Source of the DNA: Lysobacteraceae bacterium 2PB
GTDB lineage: Bacteria > Pseudomonadota > Gammaproteobacteria > Xanthomonadales > Xanthomonadaceae
Length of the DNA stretch: 47,491 nt
Direction of reading: 5' to 3'
Assembly: GCA_005502915.1 (NCBI GenBank)
Contig: SCMT01000028.1
Span: forward strand, 1-47,491
Position numbers and translations under genes: made by a program
In this document: piece by piece, positions 15,956-24,839 of the stretch
How positions within the stretch are numbered: position 1 is the stretch's first letter
Layout of the letters: each line of letters opens with the position of its first letter
The notes under the pieces: generated by a model
Database searches by the model: none
What the model was told of the DNA's origin: nothing
Seen by the model: only the letters and a program-made list of their open reading frames with translations

Positions 15956-16765
15956 TCAGCCTCCGAAGATCTTGCTGAAGAAACCCTTCTTTTCCTGCTG
16001 GGTGAAGCGCATCGGGCGTTCGTCGCCGAGCAGCCGTGCGACAGCGTCGTCGTAGGCCTGGCCGGCGTTGGATTCCATGTCCAGGATGACCGGTTCGCCC
16101 TTGTTCGAGGCGTTGAGCACGTCCGGCGATTCCGGGATCACGCCCACGGTCTTCAGGCCCAGCACGTCCTCGACGTCCTTGATGCTCAGCATCTCGCCGG
16201 TTTCCACGCGCGCCGGGCTGTAGCGGGTGAGCAGCAGGTGTTCCTTGACGCGCTCGCCGGCTTCGGCGCGGCGGGTCTTGGACGAGAGCAGACCGAGGAT
16301 GCGGTCCGAGTCGCGCACCGACGACACTTCCGGGTTCACCACGACCACGGCCTGGTCGGCGTAGTACATCGCCAGGAACGCGCCCTTCTCGATGCCGGCC
16401 GGCGAGTCGCACAGGATGATGTCGAAACCGTCGTCGGCCAGTTCCTTGAGCACCTTCTCCACGCCTTCCTTGGTCAGCGCGTCCTTGTCGCGCGTCTGCG
16501 ACGCGGCGAGCACGTAGAGATTCTCGAAGCGCTTGTCCTTGATGAGCGCTTGCTTCAGCGAAGCCTCGCCATGGATGACGTTGACGAAGTCGTACACGAC
16601 CCGGCGCTCGCAGCCCATGATCAGGTCGAGGTTGCGCAGGCCGACGTCGAAGTCGATGACCGCGACCTTCTTGCCGCGACGCGCGAAACCGCAGGCGAGG
16701 CTCGCGCTGCTGGTGGTCTTGCCGACGCCCCCCTTGCCCGATGTGACTACGATGATTTCAGCCAA
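15956..16765 (-). CDS. minD: Septum site-determining ATPase MinD
   Basis: The 269-residue deviant Walker ATPase shows the P-loop GKGGVGKTTSS at residues 10-20, with the signature lysine early in the motif. It has the switch segment VIDFDVGLRNLDLIMG and the Walker B-like FDIILCDSPAGIEKG. The C terminus ends in a short amphipathic basic helix (RFTQQEKKGFFSKIFGG) that anchors ATP-bound dimers to the inner membrane. It recruits MinC and is released by MinE. It lies between minC (30 bases upstream) and minE (3 bases downstream). Length and motifs are typical. Confidence 0.98.
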   Translation of the reverse strand: MAEIIVVTSGKGGVGKTTSSASLACGFARRGKKVAVIDFDVGLRNLDLIMGCERRVVYDFVNVIHGEASLKQALIKDKRFENLYVLAASQTRDKDALTKEGVEKVLKELADDGFDIILCDSPAGIEKGAFLAMYYADQAVVVVNPEVSSVRDSDRILGLLSSKTRRAEAGERVKEHLLLTRYSPARVETGEMLSIKDVEDVLGLKTVGVIPESPDVLNASNKGEPVILDMESNAGQAYDDAVARLLGDERPMRFTQQEKKGFFSKIFGG

Positions 16766-16795
16766 AGTCGTTCTCCTGTTGCGTGTGTCCGCGGC

Positions 16796-17605
16796 TCAGG
16801 CGAGCGCGGCGATGTGGATTTGCCCGTTGTCCAGCCAGACCTGCACGGCCTTGCCGCGCAGGTCCGCCGGAATGTCCTCCATGACCTTGTAGTGTCCCGC
16901 GATCGCGACGAGCTCTGCGTGGAACTCGCGACAGAAGATCCGTGCCTTCTCGTTGTCGCGCGCGCCGGCGAGCGCGCGTCCGCGCAGCGCGCCGTAGATG
17001 TGGATCGAGCCGTCGGAGATCACTTCCGCGCCGGCGCCGACGGTGGCGAGGATGGTCAGGTCGCGCTGTTCGGCGTAGATCTGCTGGCCGGAGCGGATCG
17101 GCGCCGAGACCATCATCCCCGGTTCGCCGGACGGGGCCACGGCGCGCGCGGCCTCGCTGCGCGGCGGGGCCGGAGCGGCCGCTTCGGCGCGGGCCGGTTC
17201 TGCACGCGAGTGTTCTGCACGCGCGTGTTCGGCCTGCGGTGGTGAGGTGTCCTGGGATTCGTACTGCGCGCGGAACTTGGCCAGCAGCGGCAGTCCCAGT
17301 TCGACCGCCAGCCGCTCGTTGTCGGTGCTGCCGTAGGCCAGCGCGACCGGGATCACGCCGGCGGCGCGCAGCGCGTCGAGCAGGGCGCGGGCGGTGGCCA
17401 CGTCGGGCGTGCCTGGCAGGCCGCCGAAGTCGACGATCACCGCGGCGCGTTCGAACAGTTTCGGCGCGCGCGCCACGCGCTCGCGCATCTCGGTCCCGAG
17501 GCGCTCGACGTCGAGCGTGCGCACCCGGAGGTTGGCGATGCCGACCTGGCCGATCTTCAGGTCGCCGGCCAGTTCGTAGTTCATGGAGGCGGCGCCTGCG
17601 CTCAT
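16796..17605 (-). CDS. minC: Septum site-determining protein MinC
   Basis: The 269-residue FtsZ-assembly inhibitor has its N-terminal domain at about 8-105 (LKIGQVGIANLRVRTLDV, then AAVIVDFGGLPG). A linker at about 108-150 follows, with an imperfect repeat of AEHARAEHSRAEPARAE. The C-terminal beta-helix spans about 155-269 (IRSGQQIYAEQRDLTILA, then GSIHIYGALRGRALAGA), which binds MinD and dimerises. I chose the ATG at 17605, which overlaps the stop of the GNAT gene (ATGA). An internal ATG at 17584 would remove seven residues and cannot be excluded, as neither has a strong ribosome site. The Ala/Pro/Glu/His linker is longer and more repetitive than I expect. Confidence 0.95.
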   Translation of the reverse strand: MSAGAASMNYELAGDLKIGQVGIANLRVRTLDVERLGTEMRERVARAPKLFERAAVIVDFGGLPGTPDVATARALLDALRAAGVIPVALAYGSTDNERLAVELGLPLLAKFRAQYESQDTSPPQAEHARAEHSRAEPARAEAAAPAPPRSEAARAVAPSGEPGMMVSAPIRSGQQIYAEQRDLTILATVGAGAEVISDGSIHIYGALRGRALAGARDNEKARIFCREFHAELVAIAGHYKVMEDIPADLRGKAVQVWLDNGQIHIAALA

Positions 17606-18216
17606 GCGCCGGTGCCCGTCGCCAGCGGACGCGGTGCGGCGGCGCGCGGCGACGCCAGCCACGGCACGTCCGGCAGCTGGGTGCCGTAGGTCTCGCGGAC
17701 CCATGGGTAGCTGCACATGTCCTTCATGAGCATGGCGGCGCGCAGCCCGGTTTCGGGCATCACCTGCTGGCCGACCTCGCGGAAACCGAAGCTGCCGTGG
17801 AAGAGCAGGGCGGGATCGGGCAGGCTGGGGTCGTTGGCGGTGTCGAGGAACACCTCGCAGGCCAGCAGCGGGTAGCGCAGCTCGGCGTAGCTCTGGGCGT
17901 CGGCATAGAAGGCACGGCCCACGCCGCCGCCGCGGCGGCGGCTGGCCACCACGATGCGGTCGATGTAGAAGAAACGGTCGTAGCGCTCGGAGAACCAGCG
18001 GAAGTTGCTGCTGTCGTGGCCGGCCTGGCTGCCGACGCCGATCATGAAGCCGACCAGGGTGCCGTCGCGTTCCGCGACCCGGAAGTACTCGGCGGTCTCG
18101 AAGAAGTGGCGGAGACGGGCCTGGTCGAAGGGCAGGATGGTCGGGCCGGCGGCATTGTTGAGGGCAAGGACGGAATCCAGCTCGTGCTCGCGCACGTCGC
18201 GGATGACAATCGACAT
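17602..18216 (-). CDS. GNAT-family N-acetyltransferase
   Basis: The 204-residue protein has the GNAT fold. It shows an N-terminal strand SIVIRDVREHELDSVLALN, the central YIDRIVVASRRRGGGVGRAFY that contains the acetyl-CoA pyrophosphate loop (R-R-x-G-x-G-R), and a later FHGSFGFREVG segment. The acceptor is unknown. The start at 18216 is preferred over a longer frame to 18270 because GGAG lies 9 nt upstream and the fold begins there. It overlaps minC by 4 bases (ATGA), so it heads the min transcript, an arrangement I have seen in Xanthomonads. A link to cell division is not shown by the sequence. Confidence 0.88.
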   Translation of the reverse strand: MSIVIRDVREHELDSVLALNNAAGPTILPFDQARLRHFFETAEYFRVAERDGTLVGFMIGVGSQAGHDSSNFRWFSERYDRFFYIDRIVVASRRRGGGVGRAFYADAQSYAELRYPLLACEVFLDTANDPSLPDPALLFHGSFGFREVGQQVMPETGLRAAMLMKDMCSYPWVRETYGTQLPDVPWLASPRAAAPRPLATGTGA

Positions 18217-18422
18217 TCCAATGGCTCCGGCGGTCTGTGGGACGGGGCGGGGGCCCGCCCGGGGGGACATCGGATTATCGCATGACCGTCACAGGGGCGA
18301 CATCCGCCGCCTGTCCGCGGATGTCGCATCGGGCAGGATCCGGGCCGGACCTCGCGACATGGGCGGCCCGACCCATGACTTCCGGTCGAGTGCAGGGCGA
18401 CGGGGGTGGCCTACACTGGGGC

Positions 18423-19598
18423 ATGTCTTCCCGAATGAGCCACATCCAAGTCCTGCGCTATGCAGGCCTGTTCACCTGGGCGCTGGTCGGGTTCCCGGTC
18501 TATCTGGTCTCGCTGCCCGCTGAGCAGGGCGGCGTACCGGGCATGGACAAGCTGGCCTGGCTGGGACTGGGCTGCTGGGTGCTGTTCGGGCTCTGTTTCT
18601 GGCTGGCCAGCCGCGCGCTGGGCCAGCGTCGCGTCACGCTGGCCGACCACGCGATGCTGGTGGTGATGAGCGCCAGCGCCATCGGCGTGAGCTATGCCGC
18701 CGCCAACGGCCTGGGCAGCGTGCTGCTGATGCTGGCGGCCTGCGTGCTGCCCTGGGTGATGTCGCCGCGCGCCGGCCTGGTCTGGATGCTGACCAGCCAG
18801 CTGGTCATGGTGCCGGTCTTCGTCAGCGGCCTCGGGCTGGCCTGGCACGAGGCGATCATGCAGTCGCTGCTGTACACCGGCTTCGCCGGGTTCGTGTACG
18901 CGAACAGCTTCGTCGCCCGCCAGCAGGCGCAGGCCCGCGAGGAGCAGCGCAGGCTGAACTCCGAACTGCGCGCCACCCGGGCCCTGCTCGCCGAAAGCGT
19001 GCGGGTCAACGAGCGCACCCGGATCTCGCGCGAGCTGCACGACCTGCTCGGCCACCACCTGACCGCGCTGAGCCTGAACCTCGAAGTGGCCAATCACCTG
19101 GTCGAGGGCAAGGCCCAGGAGCACGTGTCGCAGGCCCATACCCTGGCGAAACTGCTGCTGAGCGACGTGCGCGAGGCGGTCAGCCGCATCCGCGACAGCG
19201 ATGCCATCGACATGAACGCGACCCTCCAGCCGCTGACCGACAACGTCCCGGGGCTGAGCGTGGACATGCGCATGCCGACCCCGTTCATGCTCGACGACGC
19301 CGAGCGCGCGCACGTCCTGCTGCGCTGCACCCAGGAAATCATCACCAACGTGGTCCGCCACGCCCAGGCCTCGACCCTGGCCCTGCACTACCGCTGGCAC
19401 GACCAGGGCGTCGAACTGAGCGCCCGCGACAACGGCCGCGGCGCGGAGGATCCCACCGCCGGCAATGGCCTGCGCGGCATGCGCGAGCGCCTGGCGGCCT
19501 ACGGCGGCGAAGTCGAGATCGACACCCGGCCCGGCGAAGGTTTCGCGCTGCGCCTGTACCTGCCGCTTGCGGCCGTGGCCGTTGCCGGGGTGGCCTGA
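18423..19598 (+). CDS. Membrane sensor histidine kinase (HisKA_3 / NarL-partner type)
   Basis: The 391-residue protein has about five to six membrane helices in the first 155 residues, with little periplasmic sequence between them, so it probably senses within the membrane. A coiled coil (RQQAQAREEQRRLNSELRA) joins these to the dimerisation region RISRELHDLLGHHLTAL. The phospho-accepting His is near residue 205, in the RELHD form typical of partners of NarL-type regulators. The ATPase follows with N-box ITNVVRHAQAS and G-boxes DNGRG and GNGLRGMRERL. The start at 18423 has GGGG close upstream; ATG at 18435 is an alternative. The regulator gene begins 61 bases downstream. The layout resembles DesK-like kinases, but the signal is unknown. 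Confidence 0.92.
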   Translation: MSSRMSHIQVLRYAGLFTWALVGFPVYLVSLPAEQGGVPGMDKLAWLGLGCWVLFGLCFWLASRALGQRRVTLADHAMLVVMSASAIGVSYAAANGLGSVLLMLAACVLPWVMSPRAGLVWMLTSQLVMVPVFVSGLGLAWHEAIMQSLLYTGFAGFVYANSFVARQQAQAREEQRRLNSELRATRALLAESVRVNERTRISRELHDLLGHHLTALSLNLEVANHLVEGKAQEHVSQAHTLAKLLLSDVREAVSRIRDSDAIDMNATLQPLTDNVPGLSVDMRMPTPFMLDDAERAHVLLRCTQEIITNVVRHAQASTLALHYRWHDQGVELSARDNGRGAEDPTAGNGLRGMRERLAAYGGEVEIDTRPGEGFALRLYLPLAAVAVAGVA

Positions 19599-19659
19599 TG
19601 GCACGCCGCACGGGCACGCAGGCCCCATACTCCCCCGATATCGAGCTCCAGGAGGCACC

Positions 19660-20301
19660 ATGATTCGCGTTTGTCTGGTCGACGATCAGACCCTGGTCCG
19701 GCAGGGCATCCGCTCCCTGCTCGCGCTGGCCGAGGGCATCGAGGTCGTCGCCGAAGCGGTGGACGGCCGGCAGGCGGTCGAAATGATTCCCCAGGTCCGC
19801 CCCGACGTGGTCCTGATGGACATGCGCATGCCCGCCATGTCCGGCCTGGAGGCCCTGCAGGCCCTGGCGCGGATCAACCAGCTGCCGCCGACGATCATCC
19901 TGACCACCTTCGACGACGACCAGCTGGTGCTGGCCGGCATGAAGGCCGGCGCCAAGGGCTACCTGCTCAAGGACGTGTCCCTGGACCAGCTGGTGGGCGC
20001 GATCCAGGCAGTCGCCGAAGGCGGATCCCTCGTCCAGCCGGCCGTGACCCAGCGCCTGCTGTCGGGCCTGGAGCACATGCGCAACGATTTCGTCAGCCTC
20101 GATCGCCCCGATCCGCTGACCGATCGCGAGACCGAGATCCTGCGCCTGATGGCCTCGGGCTTCTCCAACAAGGAGATCGCCAACTCGCTCGGCGTGGCCG
20201 AAGGCACGATCAAGAACCACGTCTCGAACATTCTTTCCAAGCTCGGCGTGCGCGACCGCACCCGCGCCGTGCTCAAGGCCTTCGAACTTCAGCTGATCTG
20301 A
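19660..20301 (+). CDS. NarL/LuxR-family response regulator
   Basis: The 213-residue regulator has a receiver domain (1-120) with the acidic pair DD at 8-9, phospho-acceptor Asp54 in VVLMDMRMP, Thr in ILTTFDDD, and Lys in YLLKDV. The LuxR-type helix-turn-helix (about 148-210) shows LTDRETEILRLMASGFSNKE followed by VAEGTIKNHVSNILSKLGV. A perfect AGGAGG lies before the ATG at 19660. The upstream kinase gene is its obvious partner. Phosphorylation should promote dimerisation and binding to target promoters, which cannot be deduced here. Confidence 0.95.
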   Translation: MIRVCLVDDQTLVRQGIRSLLALAEGIEVVAEAVDGRQAVEMIPQVRPDVVLMDMRMPAMSGLEALQALARINQLPPTIILTTFDDDQLVLAGMKAGAKGYLLKDVSLDQLVGAIQAVAEGGSLVQPAVTQRLLSGLEHMRNDFVSLDRPDPLTDRETEILRLMASGFSNKEIANSLGVAEGTIKNHVSNILSKLGVRDRTRAVLKAFELQLI

Positions 20302-20546
20302 TCGACGGGAGGGGGCGGTCGGGTTCCGCTGGACGACGGCCCGGCTGCGGGCTGCTTGCTCTCGGCGTGTACGTGCATGCGCCGAAGTACGGCCCGCGCG
20401 GGACGTGAACGGGGTCGCGACGATGTCCGGACCTTGGCCGTAACGCCGATACAGAGTTGCCGGGGCTCTCGCCCCGGGCCAGTCTTCCCTGATACGATTC
20501 GGGTCTTGCCCGTCTGGAGCGGGCATTGGTCCTGGAGAGCCCCTGA

Positions 20547-21629
20547 ATGACCCGTCTGCTCGAGATTCTGATTTCCCTGGCGATCGTTGCCGTGCTGTTC
20601 CTCCTGGTCGGCGTCGTTCTGCCGTCCAGTCGATTCCTGACCGAGCGGATCGAAACGAACCGCAAGCTGACCATCGTCTACGACACCCTGAACAATTTCA
20701 GCCGGTTCAAGGACTGGAACGCGATTCCGCTGCGCGATCCCAAGATGCAGATGCGCATTGCCGGCCCCGATTCGGGCGTCGGCGCCGAGTTCCACTACGA
20801 GTCCGACAACGCGCAGGTCGGCAAGGGCACGTGGAAGATCGTCGAGAGCGTGCCGAACGAGCTGGTCGCCATCGCGATCGAGAACGATCGCATGGGCACC
20901 GACAAGCGCACCGAGTTCAAGCTCAAGCCCACGGGCAAGAACAACCGCAACGTCGAGATCACCCAGACCTACAAGGTCAACTACGGCTGGAACCTGCTGG
21001 GTCGCTATGCCGGCCTGTACGTGCGCAGCCACGTGGGCGACGACATGAAGTTCGGCCTGGCCAAGCTGGTCAACGTGCTGGCCTCGATCCCGAACATCGA
21101 CCACACCGTCTACGGCGACAAGCTGACCGGCCTGGCCGTGGTGCCGGTGCCGTCCGAGCACCTGCTGTACGTGTCCTCGGGCACGCTGGAGTTCGATGAC
21201 GACATCATCGAAGGCTCGATGAAGGCGAACACCGAGTGGATCAACCGCACGATGGCCGCCAATGGCCTCGTCGCCGCCGGTCCGATGCGCATCATCACCA
21301 GCGAGCAGGGCCGCGAGACCTACACCTTCGACATCGCGCAGCCGGTCCGCAAGAGCGCCGATCCGGAAGGCGCGCCGGCCACCGCCGAGATGACCGGCCT
21401 GACCCTGCAGGGTCCGGTGAAGTACCAGCTGACCCCGGCCCGCCGCGCGGTCACCGCGAAGTTCACGGGCTACATCCGCGAGCTGGAGAATGTCCGCAAC
21501 GCCCTCCGCGCCTGGTCGGCGCCGCGTGGCCTCGAAGTTACCGACCGTCCGTACGAGGTCTACGACAGTGGCATTGCCGGTGCGTTCACCGAGGAAGGCA
21601 AGTTCACCGCCTACTGGGCGATCAAGTGA
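20547..21629 (+). CDS. SRPBCC-fold and GyrI-like two-domain membrane-anchored protein
   Basis: The 360-residue protein has an N-terminal membrane anchor (about 5-27, LISLAIVAVLFLLVGVVL). A START/SRPBCC-like domain follows at about 35-185: TERIETNRKLTIVYDTLNNF leads to FKDWNAIPLRDPKMQMRI, with GVGAEFHYES and the LEITQTYKV-like strand. The C-terminal half (about 195-360) resembles GyrI-like effector-binding domains, with paired strands and a terminal GKFTAYWAIK. Such proteins probably bind hydrophobic or cationic small molecules; the ligand is unknown. GGAGAG precedes the start codon. It is followed by a good terminator, so it is likely a single-gene unit. Domain assignments are from pattern memory. 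Confidence 0.8.
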   Translation: MTRLLEILISLAIVAVLFLLVGVVLPSSRFLTERIETNRKLTIVYDTLNNFSRFKDWNAIPLRDPKMQMRIAGPDSGVGAEFHYESDNAQVGKGTWKIVESVPNELVAIAIENDRMGTDKRTEFKLKPTGKNNRNVEITQTYKVNYGWNLLGRYAGLYVRSHVGDDMKFGLAKLVNVLASIPNIDHTVYGDKLTGLAVVPVPSEHLLYVSSGTLEFDDDIIEGSMKANTEWINRTMAANGLVAAGPMRIITSEQGRETYTFDIAQPVRKSADPEGAPATAEMTGLTLQGPVKYQLTPARRAVTAKFTGYIRELENVRNALRAWSAPRGLEVTDRPYEVYDSGIAGAFTEEGKFTAYWAIK

Positions 21630-21678
21630 ACGATCGCGTGATCCGGCGCGATGGCCCGTCCGTCGCGTAGCTGTCCAC

Positions 21679-21709
21679 CGAAGCGCCGCCTCGTGCGGCG
21701 CTTCGCGTT
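21679..21709 (+). terminator. Rho-independent terminator
   Basis: CGAAGCGCCGC and GCGGCGCTTCG form an 11-bp stem with a 5-nt loop, followed by CGTTT on the plus strand. It lies 50 nt beyond the stop of the SRPBCC/GyrI-like gene. Confidence 0.75.
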
Positions 21710-21759
21710 TCCGTCGTCGGTGCGGCGACCCGCCCACAGGCATGTGCAGGAGTGCGCGG

Positions 21760-22140
21760 ATGACCTCCGAGTCCACCTCTGAAGCCACCTCCGGATCCCT
21801 CCGTCGTCTGCTGACCGCCTCCGGCGCGGTCTTCGCCTCCGCCGGCGTCGCCCTCTCGGCCTACGCAGCGCATGCGGCCGATATCGACGCGCGCGGCAGC
21901 CTGCAATCCGCGGCCCTGATCGCCTTGCTGCATGGCGTGGCCCTGGCCGCCCTGCCGCGCCATGCCGCGCATCGGACCGGGCTGGCCGCGCTGCTCATGC
22001 TTGCGCTCGGCACCCTGCTGTTTTCCGGGACCTTGGTCGCCGCGCATGCATTCGGCATGCCCACGCGGCTCGCGCCGTTCGGCGGCATGCTGCTGATCCT
22101 CGGCTGGCTGGTGTTCGCGATCGACGCGATCCGACGCTGA
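21760..22140 (+). CDS. DUF423 family small membrane protein
   Basis: The 126-residue protein has four predicted membrane helices. The segment GAVFASAGVALSAYAAHA is the typical first helix of the DUF423 (YwdK/YgdD) family, followed by GSLQSAALIALLHGVALAAL, a third helix ending LLFSGTLVAAHAFG, and a last helix FGGMLLILGWLVFAI. AGGAG lies 8 nt before the ATG at 21760. Members are conserved inner-membrane proteins of unknown function. It stands between a terminator and the glycosylase gene, with a 93-base gap to the latter. Confidence 0.9.
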   Translation: MTSESTSEATSGSLRRLLTASGAVFASAGVALSAYAAHAADIDARGSLQSAALIALLHGVALAALPRHAAHRTGLAALLMLALGTLLFSGTLVAAHAFGMPTRLAPFGGMLLILGWLVFAIDAIRR

Positions 22141-22233
22141 CACGAACCTTCGCGCCACCCTGTCGTCGTGCCGGCGCGTGGTCGTGCGCCCTACAATCGA
22201 TCGCAGTCCCGTCCGTCCTGCCGGAGCACCTGC

Positions 22234-22908
22234 ATGCCTCGATTCGCACGCGGCTTCGATACGCGCGAAGCCCATGACCATCTCGCGCGCCGCGATCGCA
22301 GGCTGGCGACCTGGATGAAGCGCATCGGGCCGATCGAGCCCGATCCGCGCTGGAAGAAGACCTTCGATCCGGTCGACGCGCTGGCGCGCGCGATCCTCTA
22401 CCAGCAGCTCAGCGGCAAGGCCGCCGCGACCATCGTCGCCCGCGTCGAGGCCGCCATCGGCAGCGATCGTTTCCACCATGACACGCTCGCGCGCTGCGAC
22501 GACGCGACGATCCGCGCCTGCGGCGTGTCCGGCAACAAGCTGCTCGCGCTGCGCGACCTGGCGCTGCGCGAATCGCGTGGCGAGATTCCCGACCTGCGGC
22601 GCATGTCGACCATGGACAACGAGGCCATCGTCGCCGCGCTCACGCCGGTACGCGGGATCGGGCGCTGGACCGTCGAGATGATGCTGATGTTCCGGCTGGG
22701 GCGTCCCGACGTCCTGCCGATCGACGACCTCGGCATCCGCAAGGGCGCCCAGCGCGTGGACAAGGCGGAAACGATGCCCTCGCCGAAAGCCCTGGCCGAA
22801 CGCGGCGAGCGCTGGGGCCCGTATCGCACCTATGCCAGCTTCCATCTCTGGCGCATCGCCGATTTCGCGACGCAGGCGAAGACGCCGACGAAGCGTTCGC
22901 AGGATTGA
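22234..22908 (+). CDS. AlkA-like DNA-3-methyladenine glycosylase (HhH-GPD)
   Basis: The 224-residue base-excision glycosylase lacks the N-terminal domain of E. coli AlkA, as in many short bacterial members. Seen are ARAILYQQLSGKAAATIVAR (helices before the motif), the helix-hairpin-helix LTPVRGIGRWTVEMMLMF at about 140-157, and the conserved acid in VLPIDDLGIRKG, where the second Asp is the expected catalytic residue. It removes alkylated bases such as 3-methyladenine, leaving abasic sites. GGAG lies before the ATG at 22234. It converges with the acyltransferase gene, whose stop is one base away. Confidence 0.92.
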   Translation: MPRFARGFDTREAHDHLARRDRRLATWMKRIGPIEPDPRWKKTFDPVDALARAILYQQLSGKAAATIVARVEAAIGSDRFHHDTLARCDDATIRACGVSGNKLLALRDLALRESRGEIPDLRRMSTMDNEAIVAALTPVRGIGRWTVEMMLMFRLGRPDVLPIDDLGIRKGAQRVDKAETMPSPKALAERGERWGPYRTYASFHLWRIADFATQAKTPTKRSQD

Positions 22909-22909
22909 T

Positions 22910-23965
22910 TCAGGACGCGGCCGCGCCATCCGCGGCGGCAGGCGGCGCGGTGGACGCCCGGCGCTTCCAGCGCAGCGCCGGCCGCTCCACGAGGAACCAG
23001 GAGGCGGCGGCGCAGGCCAGGGCCAGCGCGGTGGCGACGAGCGTGTTGGCGACGACGCTGGCCGCGCCGGCGAGCAGGGCGACCTGCTGCATCGGCCAGC
23101 CGTAGAGATACAGGCCGTACGACAGGTCGGTGCGCTCGATGCGAGGCAGCGGCGCGCGGAAGGCGAGGCAGAACACGCCGTAGGCGACGGTCGCGAAGTA
23201 GGCGGGGACGAACCAGATGCTGCCCCGGGCCAGCGCGGCGGCGAGCAGCAGCGGCAGCCACAGCCACCACGAGAGGCGGATCTTCGCGCGCAGCACCCAC
23301 AGCAGCGTGCCGGTGATGAAGAAGGCGGTGACCCAGAGCAGGTACACCAGATGTTCGGGCAGGGGATGCGACATCCACGCGAAACCCGCGGCCCCCGCGA
23401 TCGCCAGTGCCCACGCCGGCACGTAGCGCTTCGGCGCGAGCATGCCCAGCAGCCCGGCGACGAACAGCATCAAGTACAGGCGGCCTTCGATCGGCAGGGT
23501 CCACAGCGAGCCGTTCACGGCCGTGCGCGGCAGGGTGTCGAAGACGCCGGGCAGGCGGAACTCGGCGCGCCAGAGCGTGGCGTTCGACCACAGGTAGCGC
23601 CAGGTGCCGGGGTTCGACAGGTAGTCGGGCGCGGCGCTGAGCACGGGACCGAGCACACCGACCGTGAGCAGGATGCACACGACCAGTGCCGGATAGATGC
23701 GCAGCGCGCGGGCGCGGAGGAAGTCGCGCCAGCTGTTGCGCTGCAGGCTGGCCGCGACCAGGAAGCCGCTGATCACGAAGAAGACATCGACCGCGAAGGC
23801 CCCGGCGGAACGCGAGGTCAACCGTGCGAAATGATCGTTGCCGGGCGTGCCGGTGATCGCCCAGGCGTGGCTCCAGATCACCAGCCACGCGGCGATCAGG
23901 CGGATCAGGTTGAAATGGTTGCGGCCCGTGCGCCAGGCGGCGTCGAGTGTGGGCATCGCCTGCAT
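22910..23965 (-). CDS. Acyltransferase-3 family membrane protein
   Basis: The 351-residue protein has about ten predicted membrane helices. It opens with FNLIRLIAAWLVIWSHAW, the family's first helix with the conserved basic residue and the histidine of the active site. VDVFFVISGFLVAASL follows, then FLRARALRIYPALV, also characteristic. Such enzymes O-acylate exported carbohydrates or lipids (for example OafA or OpgC-like proteins). The acceptor here is unknown. GGAAGG precedes the ATG at 23965. It lies 3 bases after the VanY-like gene and is probably co-transcribed with it, which hints at a cell-envelope role. The C-terminal 20 residues are Ala/Pro-rich. Confidence 0.9.
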   Translation of the reverse strand: MQAMPTLDAAWRTGRNHFNLIRLIAAWLVIWSHAWAITGTPGNDHFARLTSRSAGAFAVDVFFVISGFLVAASLQRNSWRDFLRARALRIYPALVVCILLTVGVLGPVLSAAPDYLSNPGTWRYLWSNATLWRAEFRLPGVFDTLPRTAVNGSLWTLPIEGRLYLMLFVAGLLGMLAPKRYVPAWALAIAGAAGFAWMSHPLPEHLVYLLWVTAFFITGTLLWVLRAKIRLSWWLWLPLLLAAALARGSIWFVPAYFATVAYGVFCLAFRAPLPRIERTDLSYGLYLYGWPMQQVALLAGAASVVANTLVATALALACAAASWFLVERPALRWKRRASTAPPAAADGAAAS

Positions 23966-23968
23966 CGA

Positions 23969-24781
23969 TCAGCCTTCCCGCCGGGCGTCGCCGTGCCAGC
24001 ACCAGTGCCAGGGCTCGTAGACGATGCCGTGCGGGTTGTCGCGCGGGAAGCTCATCGAGAAGCCGTGATCGCCGGCGTGCGCCTGCAGCCAGGCGAACGC
24101 GCGCGTGTGTTCGAACGATTCCTCCGCCGGTGGTTCGTCCGGCGTGCCGATGTCCAGGGCGTGGCCGCCGTGGTGCTCGCTGTAGCCTGGCGCGGCATTG
24201 ACGGTCAGGATCTGCTCGACCGTGAGGCCGCGCGCCAGCTTGCGCTCGAAGATGCCCCACTGGTAATCGTGGCTGCGATAGCCGGAGATGGCTTCCAGGA
24301 CCACATCATCGTGCCGCGCGGCATCGCGCATGCGCGACCAGGCGCGTGCGGCGCCGGGGTGTAGCCACAGGGGGCGGCGGTAGCGGTCGAAACCGGCATG
24401 GGCCAGCCAGCTCGGCTCGGGCACCAGTGCCAGGCCGGTGCGTGCGCCGTAGTCCTCGGCGTCGAGGCCCAATGCGTGCAGCCGCTCCTGCAGGGCGTGC
24501 AGCGGGCGGGCCTGCGGTCCGCGCCCGATGGCCGGCGGCGACGCGATGACCTGCAGTGCCTGTGCGAGCCCGGGTTCGCGCGTCCAGCCGGGGATCAGAC
24601 CGATGCATCCGGCATCGCCGATGGCGGCGACGAAGCGGCCGTCGCGCTTGCGGCGGATGACCTGGCGGGCCTGCGCCAGGGCGCGCGCGTCGCGGTTGCT
24701 GCGTGCGCGCAGCAACGATGCGGGCCAGATGTCGAGGACATCGGTGTTCAGCAGGATGCGGGGAGACGGACGCATCCGCAC
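23969..24781 (-). CDS. VanY-like M15 D-alanyl-D-alanine carboxypeptidase
   Basis: The 270-residue protein carries the M15B zinc carboxypeptidase domain at about 115-265. LEAISGYRSHDYQWGIF leads to SEHHGGHALDIG, with the zinc His and Asp of SxHxxGxAxD, and EPWHW near the C terminus supplies the last His. The enzyme should trim D-Ala from peptidoglycan stems. Residues 1-110 form an unrecognised N-terminal region, and I see no signal peptide, which is odd for an enzyme acting outside the cytoplasm. The first codon is GTG with AGG 9 nt upstream; ATG at 24775 is an alternative. It heads a two-gene unit with the acyltransferase. Confidence 0.88.
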   Translation of the reverse strand: MRMRPSPRILLNTDVLDIWPASLLRARSNRDARALAQARQVIRRKRDGRFVAAIGDAGCIGLIPGWTREPGLAQALQVIASPPAIGRGPQARPLHALQERLHALGLDAEDYGARTGLALVPEPSWLAHAGFDRYRRPLWLHPGAARAWSRMRDAARHDDVVLEAISGYRSHDYQWGIFERKLARGLTVEQILTVNAAPGYSEHHGGHALDIGTPDEPPAEESFEHTRAFAWLQAHAGDHGFSMSFPRDNPHGIVYEPWHWCWHGDARREG

Positions 24782-24839
24782 AGGGTAGAGCCTGCGCCGG
24801 CGTTTTTCACCACCTGCCCGTCGCGACGCCCGCCCTTGC

